DNA of 64,000 bases from Alphaproteobacteria bacterium (GTDB lineage Bacteria; Pseudomonadota; Alphaproteobacteria; Micropepsales; Micropepsaceae). Below are positions 49,478 to 60,915 of the stretch, piece after piece. Under the pieces are notes generated by a model. That model searched no databases. It was not told where the DNA came from and saw only the letters and a list, made by a program, of their open reading frames with translations. Numbering within the stretch: position 1 is the stretch's first letter; each line of letters begins with the position of its first letter. The position numbers and the translations under genes were made by a program. The stretch spans positions 1 through 64,000 of the forward strand of contig JAHFQC010000021.1 of the NCBI GenBank assembly GCA_023259375.1, in the 5' to 3' direction.

Positions 49478-50719
49478 ATGATACTCAAGGGGCGTTTTCT
49501 GGCAGCCGCGGTTGCCGGGCTGGTATTGGCGTGTTCTGCGTCGGCGGAAACGCCGGTCGAAGCCGCCATCAGGGGCAACGACGTGACTGCGCTGGACGCG
49601 CTGGCCGTCAGCGCAGCCTCTGCTGACGAGCGCGCGCTGGCACGAGGAACGGCACTGGCGCTGCGCCATAAAGATTCGGCGGCACTGGCGCTGCTGCAGC
49701 CGCTCGGCAAGCATGCTGCCAATCCCGCCATCGCGGTGGCGGCCGATCTCGGGGCGGCGGCTGTCTTCTTGCGCCAAAGCCGGTTCGCCGAAGTTTGCCG
49801 CATGTACGCGTCTGTCGAAGCCCTGAAACAGCCGCTCGATCACGATCAGATGCAGACCTACGGCTTCGCCAAACTGCTGACGCACGAAAAGCCGATGGCC
49901 GTGAAACGCCGTGCCGCCGGACGCCTTGCGGTGACGCGGGATATGGCGGGCTTGGCGCGCGTTCCGGTTTCCGCAGGCGGCGCGACCGTCGATGCAATCG
50001 TCGATACCGGCGCAGGATTTTCGACGCTGACCGAAAGCGCCGCCAAAAAGCTTGGCGTTCGTTTGGTGGCGGGAACCGCGACGGTGAAATCGACCACCCG
50101 GGACGATCTTCCCGCCCGCCTCGGCATTGCCGCGAAGCTTCAGTTCGGCGATGCGGTGCTGACCGATGTCGTGTTCATCGTCCTGCCCGATAGCGCGCTC
50201 AGCTTCGCCGAAGGCAAGTACACGATCGACGTCATCATCGGTTTGCCGGTGTTCGAAGCGTTGGGCCGTCTCGAACTGGCGCGCGAGGATCGCGAACGGC
50301 TTTATTACGGCGCCAAGCCGGGCGCAGCGCCGGAGCCGTCGAACCTGCTGCTGGACGGCGTGCAGCCGATCATCTTGGCGAGGGCCGGGGATGCCAATCT
50401 GCGCCTGTTCGTCGATACCGGCGCCAATACCACCGATCTCAACAGCTCGGCGGGACGCGAATTCCCGGCGCTGATGACGGGCGCGGTCAAAGCCAAATCC
50501 AATCTCGGCGGGGCGGGCGGCGTTCTCGAGGATGCCGACGCGATGAAAATCCCGGCGCTGACGCTTTCGGTCGGCACGCGCAATTTCGATCTCAAGGCGG
50601 TGACGGTGCGCTCGAAGGCGATCGACGGCCACCACGGCGATATCGGCCAGGACCTGCTGCAGCAGGGCAAGCGCTGGGCGTTCGATTTCAACGCGATGAG
50701 CTTCAGCGTTTCGGAGTGA
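49478..50719 (+). CDS. Secreted retropepsin-like aspartyl protease with two DTG(A) lobes
   Basis: DAIVDTGAGFSTLT and LRLFVDTGANTTDL; signal peptide. Confidence 0.85.
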   Translation: MILKGRFLAAAVAGLVLACSASAETPVEAAIRGNDVTALDALAVSAASADERALARGTALALRHKDSAALALLQPLGKHAANPAIAVAADLGAAAVFLRQSRFAEVCRMYASVEALKQPLDHDQMQTYGFAKLLTHEKPMAVKRRAAGRLAVTRDMAGLARVPVSAGGATVDAIVDTGAGFSTLTESAAKKLGVRLVAGTATVKSTTRDDLPARLGIAAKLQFGDAVLTDVVFIVLPDSALSFAEGKYTIDVIIGLPVFEALGRLELAREDRERLYYGAKPGAAPEPSNLLLDGVQPIILARAGDANLRLFVDTGANTTDLNSSAGREFPALMTGAVKAKSNLGGAGGVLEDADAMKIPALTLSVGTRNFDLKAVTVRSKAIDGHHGDIGQDLLQQGKRWAFDFNAMSFSVSE

Positions 50720-51653
50720 GGACGTAATCGATGTTGTTGGTGAGGAGTTCTTCCTCACTGTAGTCCTTCAGTTCGGCGCGGACTTCCGGCGTCAGGTACT
50801 CGCGGCCCAGGCCGTAGTCGATCGGTGCCTTCTCGGCGATGCAAAGATATTTGCCGAAGATCTCTTCGTAATCGGCCAGCCGCATCTGATTGAGATAGGA
50901 ATTCGCCGGGAAACGGTTCTGGCGCAGATGGTCCCACGGCGGCGCTTTGCGGACGAAGCGCTCGCCCAGCCGTTCCTTGTACCATTCGGGAAGATGGCTG
51001 CCGCTGATGCCGGTGAAGAGGTCGGGCCGGATCATCGCCACCCCGTTCGGCGCCAGCGCTCCGGCCATTGCCTTGACGATGGCGTCCACCTGCGGCTGCG
51101 GGATGTGTTCGAACACGTCGACCGAATAGATAAAGTCGAAATGGCCCGCTGCGGCCCAGAACGCCGGATCGGCCGCATTGCGGATCGCAAGGCGCGTGGG
51201 GAAGTCACCCCAGAACGGAGCGTTGGGCTTGAGCTTGCCGCCCGCGACCAGTGTGTCGTGCATCGCAGCGTACTGGCGCCGGTCGAGCACGAGATACCGC
51301 ACCGCCGATTTCAGCGCCCGTTCGATCCCGTTGGTACGGGCCATACGGACCAGTCGCGCCGGCGAGAACCGCAGCAACGGATAATCGAGATCGATGCCGG
51401 TGACGTCGACGCCGTGATGATGGAGCCACAGCATCCGCATCGGCCGTGTGCCGTAGCCGATTTCCAACACCCGGCAGTCCGCCAGCGCCTTGCCGCAATA
51501 GCGGCGGGTGAGGGCATCGCCTTGGGCGTACAGCGCTTCGAGCGGGGCGAAGAACGAGGCGTCGACCTCCTGGTCCAGCCGCATCGCCAGCAGCGCCGCG
51601 TCCTCGCGGAGCTTGTTCAACCACGGCATCGAGATCGATGAGGCAGACCGCAT
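50703..51653 (-). CDS. SAM-dependent class I methyltransferase
   Basis: CRVLEIGYGTRPMRMLWLHHHGVDVTGIDLD; FDFIYSVDVFEHIPQP. Confidence 0.88.
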   Translation of the reverse strand: MRSASSISMPWLNKLREDAALLAMRLDQEVDASFFAPLEALYAQGDALTRRYCGKALADCRVLEIGYGTRPMRMLWLHHHGVDVTGIDLDYPLLRFSPARLVRMARTNGIERALKSAVRYLVLDRRQYAAMHDTLVAGGKLKPNAPFWGDFPTRLAIRNAADPAFWAAAGHFDFIYSVDVFEHIPQPQVDAIVKAMAGALAPNGVAMIRPDLFTGISGSHLPEWYKERLGERFVRKAPPWDHLRQNRFPANSYLNQMRLADYEEIFGKYLCIAEKAPIDYGLGREYLTPEVRAELKDYSEEELLTNNIDYVLTPKR

Positions 51654-51745
51654 GAAATTCCCCGCAAAACCGTTGCGCCGCCCGGCTGGCAGCCACTGCC
51701 GCCGAGACTAGAGCGGTTGGGTAAATGGAGGCTGAAGTCGGCGCA

Positions 51746-52648
51746 TCAGGCGGTGACGTTCAGGTTGCTGCCCGATGCGGTGATCCCCGCCGCCGCGGCA
51801 CCTTCCGGGCTGGAAAGGGTCCGGTCGATATCGGCCAATGACTTTTCGGTGTCGGTGACGTCTTTGTCGTCCGTTTTGTGCTGGCGCTTCGCGGCGGCTT
51901 TGATCTCGTCCAGCATCTGCTTCAACTTCTTTTCCACCTCGCGCACATCCTGGAAGAACTCGTCGCGGGCTTTGGCATCGCCGCTCGTTTGCGCGGACGC
52001 TTCATACCGCTTCGTTATTTCTCCCTTGGCCTGTTGCTGTGGATCAGAGGCAGACGACTTGTCCCCGTCGCTGGTGTCCTTTTCGCCGGCTTTCCCGTTT
52101 TCATCGGCCTTGGCTTCACTCTCGGCCGAGGCCGCTGCGGCCGTCGCGCCGGCGGCATCCGCTTCGCCTTCGGTCTGATCGCCGGCTTTCGCTGGGGCGC
52201 CGGTCTCGGCAGAGTTCGAACTTTCGGCCGCGGCTGGGGCCGTGGTATCTGACCCCGAAGCGCCGGCATCCGCCTGCGATCCGCCGGCCCGGACATATTC
52301 CTTCGCTGCCGCCTGCAGTTCCTTGGCCAATTGCGCCACCATCTTGGCCATCTGCTTCGGATTGCCGGCGCACATCATCCGCAACTGCTGGATCATCTTC
52401 TTGAGGCGGGAGACGCGTTCCTGCGCGTTCGCCTTGGCATTATCATTCAGCGTTTTGGGGAGCTGTTTCAGTTGCTCCAGGGCTTGCCTCTGGGCTTCCA
52501 GCTTCTGCTTGGCGGCATCGGACAGCGTGGTCCGGTCGCCGGTCGCGCTGGACGCCTGATTGGCCGCCGCGCTCGACGCCGCCGTGCTGGACAACGCTGC
52601 TTTTTGCGCTGTGGTGGTGACCGATGCAGAGGTGGACGCGATCTGCAT
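51746..52648 (-). CDS. Low-complexity Ala/Glu/Lys-rich coiled-coil protein of unknown function
   Basis: Long ORF starting MQIASTSASVTTTAQKAAL; heptad-like helical segments. Confidence 0.65.
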   Translation of the reverse strand: MQIASTSASVTTTAQKAALSSTAASSAAANQASSATGDRTTLSDAAKQKLEAQRQALEQLKQLPKTLNDNAKANAQERVSRLKKMIQQLRMMCAGNPKQMAKMVAQLAKELQAAAKEYVRAGGSQADAGASGSDTTAPAAAESSNSAETGAPAKAGDQTEGEADAAGATAAAASAESEAKADENGKAGEKDTSDGDKSSASDPQQQAKGEITKRYEASAQTSGDAKARDEFFQDVREVEKKLKQMLDEIKAAAKRQHKTDDKDVTDTEKSLADIDRTLSSPEGAAAAGITASGSNLNVTA

Positions 52649-52898
52649 CCCGAATGTCCATGAGCTTGCCGCACCACTCTGGCGCGTACGCGTTAAGCAC
52701 TGGTTGATCACAATGCCGGAATTTTTCCCAATCGCCTGGTCATCAAAAGATCCGGCGGAGAGACCTGGACAGGTCTTCAAGAACTCACCCGAAGCGCTTA
52801 TCTTTCAAGGGCTTCAGGACGACACGTAGACACAAGAAACGCCCTGTTGACACTTCACCTTTAGGCTACTCAACTCCTTCTCCGAATCAGGAGCCGCC

Positions 52899-53528
52899 AT
52901 GAGAGACCCGCACGACGTTTACATGAACACGCTTGTCCCGATGGTCGTCGAACAGACCTCCCGGGGCGAACGCGCCTATGACATCTACTCCCGCTTGTTG
53001 AAGGAGCGGATCATCTTCATCACCGGTCCGGTGGAAGATTACGGCGCCAGCCTCATTACGGCACAGTTGCTCTTTTTGGAGGCTGAAAACCCCAAAAAAG
53101 AGATTGCGATGTACATCAATTCCCCGGGCGGCGTGGTCACGGCGGGATTGGCCATTTATGACACAATGCAGTACATCCGCCCCGCCATTCAGACTCTCTG
53201 CGTGGGACAGGCGGCTTCCGCAGCGTCGCTCTTGCTTTGTGCCGGTGATAAGGGTCAGCGTTTCTGTCTGCCCAACTCCCGTCTCCTCGTTCACCAGCCT
53301 TCGGCGGCCTATTACGGCCAGGCGGCGGATATTGCCCGGCATGCTCAGGAAATCGTTAAACTGAAGCGCCGGCTCAACGAAATCTACGCTGGTCACACCG
53401 GGCAATCGGTCGAAGCCATTGAAAAGGCTCTGGATCGAGATACCTATATGACTGCGGAAGAGGCCAAATCCTTTGGCCTGGTCGACCAAGTCCTGCACCG
53501 GCGCCCGGAAGCTACGGAGAATTCCTAA
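52899..53528 (+). CDS. clpP: ATP-dependent Clp protease proteolytic subunit
   Basis: [51 protein letters not shown]. Confidence 0.93.
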   Translation: MRDPHDVYMNTLVPMVVEQTSRGERAYDIYSRLLKERIIFITGPVEDYGASLITAQLLFLEAENPKKEIAMYINSPGGVVTAGLAIYDTMQYIRPAIQTLCVGQAASAASLLLCAGDKGQRFCLPNSRLLVHQPSAAYYGQAADIARHAQEIVKLKRRLNEIYAGHTGQSVEAIEKALDRDTYMTAEEAKSFGLVDQVLHRRPEATENS

Positions 53529-53717
53529 CTTCGCAATTTCGCCTAAATAGTCAGGATGATAGCGGCTTAAACAAATCTTGATCCGCCTGGCGATAACGTG
53601 GTCGAATATGCCGTCGCGGTGCCGATTTGGGTTGGCGCGGGTTGTGCAGGGCAGTGCATGGGAAGGCATCTGCCTTGCTGGTCATAAAGGGCGGGTCGAA
53701 AGGCCCGGAACGATGGA

Positions 53718-54989
<1,272 letters not shown>

Positions 54990-55017
54990 CCGAGACACAA
55001 CCAGAATTAGGTTCCCG

Positions 55018-55045
55018 AAAGGCAGTCCGCGAGGGCTGCCTTTTC
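55018..55045 (+). terminator. Intrinsic terminator after clpX
   Basis: AAAGGCAG...CTGCCTTTTC. Confidence 0.75.
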
Positions 55046-55116
55046 ATTTTGCGGCATCTTCCAATTTTTGTCCCAATTTGCGAAAAATCGACGAGGGGGC
55101 ACGGGGGAGTGTTCGC

Positions 55117-56190
55117 TTGAAACTCAATCTGAATACGCTACGGGCGCTGGCCAAAGCGGCTGACGGAAATCCTCGCGCGATGGTGAAGATCGCGGTGTCG
55201 CTGTCTGACCTGAAGCAGCACGACGAAGCCCTGGCCTTGGCGGAACGCGCGCACGCCTTGGAGCCGGACGACGCCGAAATCGCTGCTGTGGTGCAGATCC
55301 TGCGGCCCCGGGTGGTTCCGCAATGGCATTTCAAGATTGTCCGCGATGCCTGGCGCAACCAGGCTTATGACGCAGCACTGCGCCGGGCGGTGAAACCTGG
55401 GGCGAAAGTCTTCGAGGTTGGCACCGGGACAGGTTTGCTCGCGATGATGGCCGCGCGCGCGGGCGCCGCCTCCGTCGTCACCTGCGAAGCCAATCCGCAA
55501 GTGGCCGCACTGGCCGAACAGATCATCGCCGATAACGGATTTTCCGATCGCATCCGGGTGCTGCGCAAACACTCCTCCGAAGTGACGCTTGAAGAGATCG
55601 GCGGGCCTGCCGATGTGCTGGTGTCCGAGATCGTGTTCAACAATCTGGTCGGCGAGGGCGCACTGCCGGTGATGGAGGATGTCGTTCCGCGGCTGTTGAA
55701 GCCGGGCGCTGCGATCATCCCGGCCGCAGGCGACGTCCGGGTAGCCCTGGTCGAAGACCGCACACTGGACGACAATCTGATGGGGCAGGTCTGCGGCTTC
55801 GACTTGATGCCGTTCAACGCCGTGTTCCGCGTTCCCCATCGCGTCGAGGACCGCATGGCCTTGACGTTGCGCAGCATGCCTGCGGACCTTTTCGCCATCG
55901 ACTTCGGCGGCGGGCCTTACGGGATGGCGCGGGCGAGCACCACGTTGAACGCGCTCGGCGGAAAGGTGTCGGGCGTCGCCCAGTGGATGCGCCTGAAGCT
56001 GGATGAGGGCGAGACGATCGAAAACGCCCCGGGGACGGAGCCGCGGTCGGTATGGGCCGTGGAGGTCTATCGCTTTGCCGAACCGAAGGTGCTGGAGCCG
56101 GGGACGCCGGTGACCGTGCATGGATATTTCGATGCCGAGAGCCTGCGCCTCTGGTTCGATCCGCCCTACGCCCGGCCCGAGATCCAATAA
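55117..56190 (+). CDS. PRMT-like class I methyltransferase with N-terminal TPR-like segment
   Basis: VFEVGTGTGLLAMMAARAGAASVVTCEAN; DVLVSEIVFNNLVGEGALPVMEDV; TTG start proposed. Confidence 0.8.
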   Translation: MKLNLNTLRALAKAADGNPRAMVKIAVSLSDLKQHDEALALAERAHALEPDDAEIAAVVQILRPRVVPQWHFKIVRDAWRNQAYDAALRRAVKPGAKVFEVGTGTGLLAMMAARAGAASVVTCEANPQVAALAEQIIADNGFSDRIRVLRKHSSEVTLEEIGGPADVLVSEIVFNNLVGEGALPVMEDVVPRLLKPGAAIIPAAGDVRVALVEDRTLDDNLMGQVCGFDLMPFNAVFRVPHRVEDRMALTLRSMPADLFAIDFGGGPYGMARASTTLNALGGKVSGVAQWMRLKLDEGETIENAPGTEPRSVWAVEVYRFAEPKVLEPGTPVTVHGYFDAESLRLWFDPPYARPEIQ

Positions 56191-56473
56191 CCCTTCGGAT
56201 TTGGGGTATTTTCGTCCCCGGCCGCAACGCTGTCGGCGGTTTCTGTCCCCAGGGAAATCCCGTAATATTTTAATGGGTTAACACCGGCTATTGTGTCCGG
56301 CAGGGCGCGTGAAAGAGGATAATAGCTTTCCCGTATGACGGTGCCTTGAAACCATTAATTCGGAAGCCCACTTTACACTCAGGAGTCGGCCCATTCCGGG
56401 CGACAGAACAGGTCCTCCGCGCCCATATGGGGCGGCCATGCCTGCAACCGCCGGTCACCCCGGCGAGGAGAAC

Positions 56474-58897
56474 ATGATGTCAGACCCACTCGTCGCGAAG
56501 ACTGATCCGGGCGGCCAAACCGTTCCTGTGCTGCCGCTGCGCGACATTGTCGTATTCCCGCACATGATCGTGCCGCTGTTCGTCGGGCGCGAGAAGTCGG
56601 TGCGTGCGCTCGAAGAGGTGATGAGCGAGGAAAAGCAGATCCTGCTGCTCACCCAGAAGAACGCCGCCGATGACGATCCGACGCCGGACGGGTTGCACAA
56701 GATCGGCACCATGGCGACCGTGCTGCAGCTCTTGAAGCTGCCCGACCAGACCGTCCGCGTGCTGGTCGAAGGCAAGAGCCGCGCCCGCGTGCATGGCTTC
56801 ACGCCCCGCACGGATTTCTTCCAGGCCATCATCGATCCCGTTTTTGAAACGGTCGGCGAGGGCCGCGAGACCGAAGCGCTGGTGCGCACGGTCAAGACCA
56901 ATTTCGAGCAGTACATCAAGCTGAACCGCAAGGTGCCGGCCGAAACGCTGGCGTCGGTGGCGCAGATCGAAGATGCGGCCAAGCTGGCCGATACCGTCGC
57001 CTCGCATCTGTCGGTCAAGATCGGCGACCGTCAGGCTTTGCTGGAGACGCTGGATACCGCCGCCCGCCTGGAGAAGGTGCTCAGCCTGATTGAAGGCGAG
57101 ATCGGCGTTCTGCAGGTCGAGCGCAAGATCAAAAGCCGCGTCAAGCGCCAGATGGAGAAGACCCAGCGCGAGTACTATTTGAATGAGCAGTTGAAGGCCA
57201 TTCAGAAGGAACTCGGCGAGGGTGAAGAAGGCCGCGACGAGCTCAACGATCTCGAAGACCGCATCCGCAAGACCAAGCTCAGCAAGGAAGCGCGCGAGAA
57301 GGCCCAGGGCGAGATGCGCAAGCTTCGCCAGATGAGCCCGATGAGCGCCGAAGCGACCGTCGTGCGCAACTATCTCGATTGGCTGCTCTGCCTGCCGTGG
57401 GGCAAGAAAACCAAGATCAAGAAGGACATCAAGCTCGCCGAGGACATCCTCAACGAGGACCATTACGGCCTCGAGAAGGTCAAGGAGCGCATCCTTGAGT
57501 ACCTCGCGGTGCAGCAGCGCGCCGGCAAGATGAAAGGCCCGATCCTGTGCCTCGTCGGCCCGCCCGGCGTCGGCAAGACCAGTCTCGGCAAGTCGATCGC
57601 GCGCGCCACGGGCCGCGAGTTCGTGCGCATGTCCTTGGGCGGCGTGCGGGACGAAGCGGAAATCCGCGGCCACCGTCGCACCTATATCGGCTCGATGCCC
57701 GGCAAGGTCGTCCAGTCAATGAAGAAGGCGAAGTCGTCCAATCCGATGTTCCTGCTCGACGAGATCGACAAGCTCGGTGCGGACTGGCGCGGTGATCCGT
57801 CGTCGGCGTTGCTGGAGGTGTTGGACCCCGAGCAGAACCACGCCTTCAACGACCACTATCTGGAAGTCGATTTCGACCTCTCGGATGTGATGTTCATCAC
57901 CACGGCCAACACCCTGCGCATGCCGCAGCCGTTGATGGACCGCATGGAGATCATCCGCATCCCCGGCTACACCGAGGACGAAAAGGTCGAGATCGCCAAG
58001 CGCCACCTGATCCCGAAGGTCGTCAAGGCCCACGGCTTGAAGGATGGCGAATGGTCGATCACCGACGAAGGCTTGCGCGATCTGATCCGCTATTACACGC
58101 GGGAAGCTGGCGTTCGTAATCTCGAACGCGAGATCGCCAACCTGGCGCGCAAGGCGGTCAAGGAATTGGTCTCGAACAAGGCGACCAAGATCGAAGTCAC
58201 GCCGGACAACCTCAACATCTACGCGGGCATCCGTCAGTTCCGCTATGGCGAGGTCGAAGGCGAGGATCAGGTCGGCGTCGTGACAGGCCTCGCCTGGACC
58301 GAAGTCGGCGGCGACACGCTGCAGATCGAAGCCGTTGAGATGCCCGGCAAAGGCCGGATGCAGACCACCGGCAAGCTCGGCGACGTGATGAAGGAGTCGA
58401 TCGATGCGGCGCGGTCCTATGTCCGCTCCAAGGCGGCCGTCTTCGGCATCAAACCGCCGATGTTCGATCAGCGCGACATCCACGTGCATGTGCCGGAAGG
58501 CGCAACGCCGAAGGATGGTCCGTCGGCCGGCGTTGCGATGAGCGTTGCCATCATCTCGGTGATGACCGGCATTCCGGTGCGCCGCGACGTGGCAATGACC
58601 GGCGAGGTCACCTTGCGCGGTCGTGTGCTGCCGATCGGCGGCTTGAAGGAGAAACTGCTCGCGGCCTTGCGGGCCGGCATCAAGACGGTGCTGATCCCGC
58701 AGGAGAACGAGAAGGACCTCGAGGACATTCCGGATAACGTCAAGACCAACCTCAAGATCGTGCCGGTGTCCAAAGTTAGTGAGGTTCTGAAAGTGGCTCT
58801 CACTCGCGAGCCCGAGCCGATCGAATGGGTCGAGCCCGAGATCGTCGCTTCCGCCGCGGCCTCCGGCGGGGACGGGGATACGGTAGTAACCCACTAA
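56474..58897 (+). CDS. lon: ATP-dependent protease La
   Basis: [15 protein letters not shown]; catalytic [22 protein letters not shown]. Confidence 0.98.
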   Translation: MMSDPLVAKTDPGGQTVPVLPLRDIVVFPHMIVPLFVGREKSVRALEEVMSEEKQILLLTQKNAADDDPTPDGLHKIGTMATVLQLLKLPDQTVRVLVEGKSRARVHGFTPRTDFFQAIIDPVFETVGEGRETEALVRTVKTNFEQYIKLNRKVPAETLASVAQIEDAAKLADTVASHLSVKIGDRQALLETLDTAARLEKVLSLIEGEIGVLQVERKIKSRVKRQMEKTQREYYLNEQLKAIQKELGEGEEGRDELNDLEDRIRKTKLSKEAREKAQGEMRKLRQMSPMSAEATVVRNYLDWLLCLPWGKKTKIKKDIKLAEDILNEDHYGLEKVKERILEYLAVQQRAGKMKGPILCLVGPPGVGKTSLGKSIARATGREFVRMSLGGVRDEAEIRGHRRTYIGSMPGKVVQSMKKAKSSNPMFLLDEIDKLGADWRGDPSSALLEVLDPEQNHAFNDHYLEVDFDLSDVMFITTANTLRMPQPLMDRMEIIRIPGYTEDEKVEIAKRHLIPKVVKAHGLKDGEWSITDEGLRDLIRYYTREAGVRNLEREIANLARKAVKELVSNKATKIEVTPDNLNIYAGIRQFRYGEVEGEDQVGVVTGLAWTEVGGDTLQIEAVEMPGKGRMQTTGKLGDVMKESIDAARSYVRSKAAVFGIKPPMFDQRDIHVHVPEGATPKDGPSAGVAMSVAIISVMTGIPVRRDVAMTGEVTLRGRVLPIGGLKEKLLAALRAGIKTVLIPQENEKDLEDIPDNVKTNLKIVPVSKVSEVLKVALTREPEPIEWVEPEIVASAAASGGDGDTVVTH

Positions 58898-58962
58898 TCC
58901 ATAAAGACTTTCCGGCCGGGCGGGGCTCGGCCGGAAGGTTCTTGCCGCTCCGGGAAGCGGAT

Positions 58963-58989
58963 AAAAAAGGCCGAATCCGGCCTTTTTTT
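58963..58989. terminator. Bidirectional-looking intrinsic terminator after lon
   Basis: AAAAAAGGCC-GAATCC-GGCCTTTTTTT. Confidence 0.9.
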
Positions 58990-59142
58990 GTGAGAGTTCC
59001 GTGAGTTTGAGGCCTGTTTTCCTTGCCGGGTTGGCCTCGCGGGCCCTAAATTCCCTGCCGTTGCCGCGGCGATTCCAGAGTGCGCGGCGACGACGCGCAA
59101 AACGCGCACGACTTTGCGCACGCCGCTTGAAGGAGCAATTCC

Positions 59143-59415
59143 GTGAACAAGAACGATCTGATCCAGAAACTCGCGGACCACACCGGTCTCGTTAAGAACG
59201 ACGCGGCCAAGGCGGTCGACGGCGTGTTCGACCTGATCGCTGCCGCCCTCAAGGCCGGCGACGAAGTCCGTCTCACCGGCTTCGGCGTCTTCGTGGTCGC
59301 GACACGCGCCGGCGGCAAGGGCCGCAATCCGCAGACCGGCGAAGAAATCACCATTAAGCCGTCGCGCCAGCCGCGCTTCCGTCCGGGCAAGCAGCTCAAG
59401 GATTCGCTGAACTAA
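59143..59415 (+). CDS. hup: DNA-binding protein HU
   Basis: MNKNDLIQKLADHTGLVKNDAAKAVD...GFGVFVVATRAGGKGRNPQTGEEI; GTG start. Confidence 0.95.
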   Translation: MNKNDLIQKLADHTGLVKNDAAKAVDGVFDLIAAALKAGDEVRLTGFGVFVVATRAGGKGRNPQTGEEITIKPSRQPRFRPGKQLKDSLN

Positions 59416-59440
59416 CAGAATTGAATTGTCGATCGCGACG

Positions 59441-59478
59441 GGACGGGTGTGATTCCACATCCGTCCTGTTGTGTTTTT
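59441..59478 (+). terminator. Intrinsic terminator after hup
   Basis: GGACGGGTGTG-ATTC-CACATCCGTCC followed by TTTTT. Confidence 0.8.
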
Positions 59479-59559
59479 GCGGAAATTCCGTCTTTCACGC
59501 GGAGTTTATCGGACTTCCGGAAACATCGGCATTACGTGCTGACTGCGATCGTGGAGACG

Positions 59560-60717
59560 ATGATGACCGAGACGGAATTGCCTTCCCAGCGCGCCTTGTT
59601 CGATATCCCGGACGATGTCGCCTATTTCAATTGCGCTTACAATTCGCCGCTGCTGAACGCCGCGCGCGACCGTCTGCTCGCGGGCGCGGTGAGCAAAAGC
59701 CATCCCTGGGAACGCACGGCAGCGAGCTTCTTCGAAGACGCGGATAGCTTGCGCCGTTTGGCGAGCGAGGTGCTGGGCGGCGATGCGGACGGCTACGCCA
59801 TCGTTCCGGCGGCGAGCTACGGCTGCAGTGCGGCGGCGCGCGCGATCGAGCCGACGCTGAGCCGCGGCGATAAGATCGTCGTGATGGATGAGGAGTTTCC
59901 GAGCAACTACCTGCCGTGGGAGCGCAGCGCGCGCGAGCGGGGCGCTGAGATCGTCACGGTGCCGACGCCGGCCGATGGCGATTGGACCAAGCCGTTTCTG
60001 GCGCGGATCGAACCCGGCGTGAAGGTCGTGGCGGCGGGGCACTGTCACTGGACCAACGGCGCCTTCGTCGATCTCGTCGCGCTCGGCAAGGCGTGCCGCG
60101 CGGTCGGCGCGAGCTTGGTGCTGGACCTGACGCAGTCGCTGGGTGCGATGCCGTTCGATATCGCAGCGGTGCAGCCCGATTTCGTTTATGCCGCCGGCTA
60201 CAAATGGCTGCTGTGCCCGTACGGCTTCGGCCTGATGTATGTCGCTCCGGCTTGGCGCGGTGCGCGTCCGCTGGAGGAGTCCTGGCTCAAGCGCGAGAAC
60301 GCCGAGAACTTTGCCGGGCTGGTGAAGTATGCGCCGAACTATGCGCCGGGGGCGCGCCGCTTCGATGTCGGCGAGACGGTGGTGCCGACGGTTTTGCCCG
60401 GCGCCATTGCGGCCCTGGAGCAGCTCAAGGCATGGCGCGTGCCGGCGATTGCCGCTTCGCTCGCCCAAATCAACGCACGGATTGCCGATGCGCTTGAGCG
60501 GCACGGCTTCTCTCTACCGCCGCAGCACCTGCGCAGCCCGCATATGTTCGGGGCGCAAATTCCCGGGCACTATCACGGCAATCTGGTGGCGGAATTGGCG
60601 AAGCAACGCATCTATGTCAGCCAGCGCGGCAATGCCGTGCGCTTTGCTCCGCATCTGCATGTGAGCGAGGTCGATCTGGCGCGGCTGGAAGCGGCGTTGG
60701 CGGCCCTGCTACGCTGA
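59560..60717 (+). CDS. Class V aminotransferase (PLP-dependent)
   Basis: LDLTQSLGAMPFDI...YAAGYKWLLCPYGFGLMY. Confidence 0.9.
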   Translation: MMTETELPSQRALFDIPDDVAYFNCAYNSPLLNAARDRLLAGAVSKSHPWERTAASFFEDADSLRRLASEVLGGDADGYAIVPAASYGCSAAARAIEPTLSRGDKIVVMDEEFPSNYLPWERSARERGAEIVTVPTPADGDWTKPFLARIEPGVKVVAAGHCHWTNGAFVDLVALGKACRAVGASLVLDLTQSLGAMPFDIAAVQPDFVYAAGYKWLLCPYGFGLMYVAPAWRGARPLEESWLKRENAENFAGLVKYAPNYAPGARRFDVGETVVPTVLPGAIAALEQLKAWRVPAIAASLAQINARIADALERHGFSLPPQHLRSPHMFGAQIPGHYHGNLVAELAKQRIYVSQRGNAVRFAPHLHVSEVDLARLEAALAALLR

Positions 60718-60753
60718 TTTGTTGCAGTTTATCTAGCAAAATCAAATAATTGC

Positions 60754-60828
60754 TGGTGGGCGGTGAGAGTTTCGAACTCCCGACCCTCTCGGTGTAAACG
60801 AGATGCTCTACCGCTGAGCTAACCGCCC
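60754..60828 (-). tRNA. tRNA-Val (anticodon UAC), CCA encoded
   Basis: Reverse complement GGGCGGTTAGCTCAGCGGTAGAGCATCTCGTTTACACCGAGAGGGTCGGGAGTTCGAAACTCTCACCGCCCACCA. Confidence 0.97.
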
Positions 60829-60915
60829 GGAGGCGCCTCAATATAGCACCAGCCGGGCGGCGGCAATTCCCAACGAGACGGTGCGGGCAATTGAACTGAG
60901 CGAGCGCGTTCAGCC

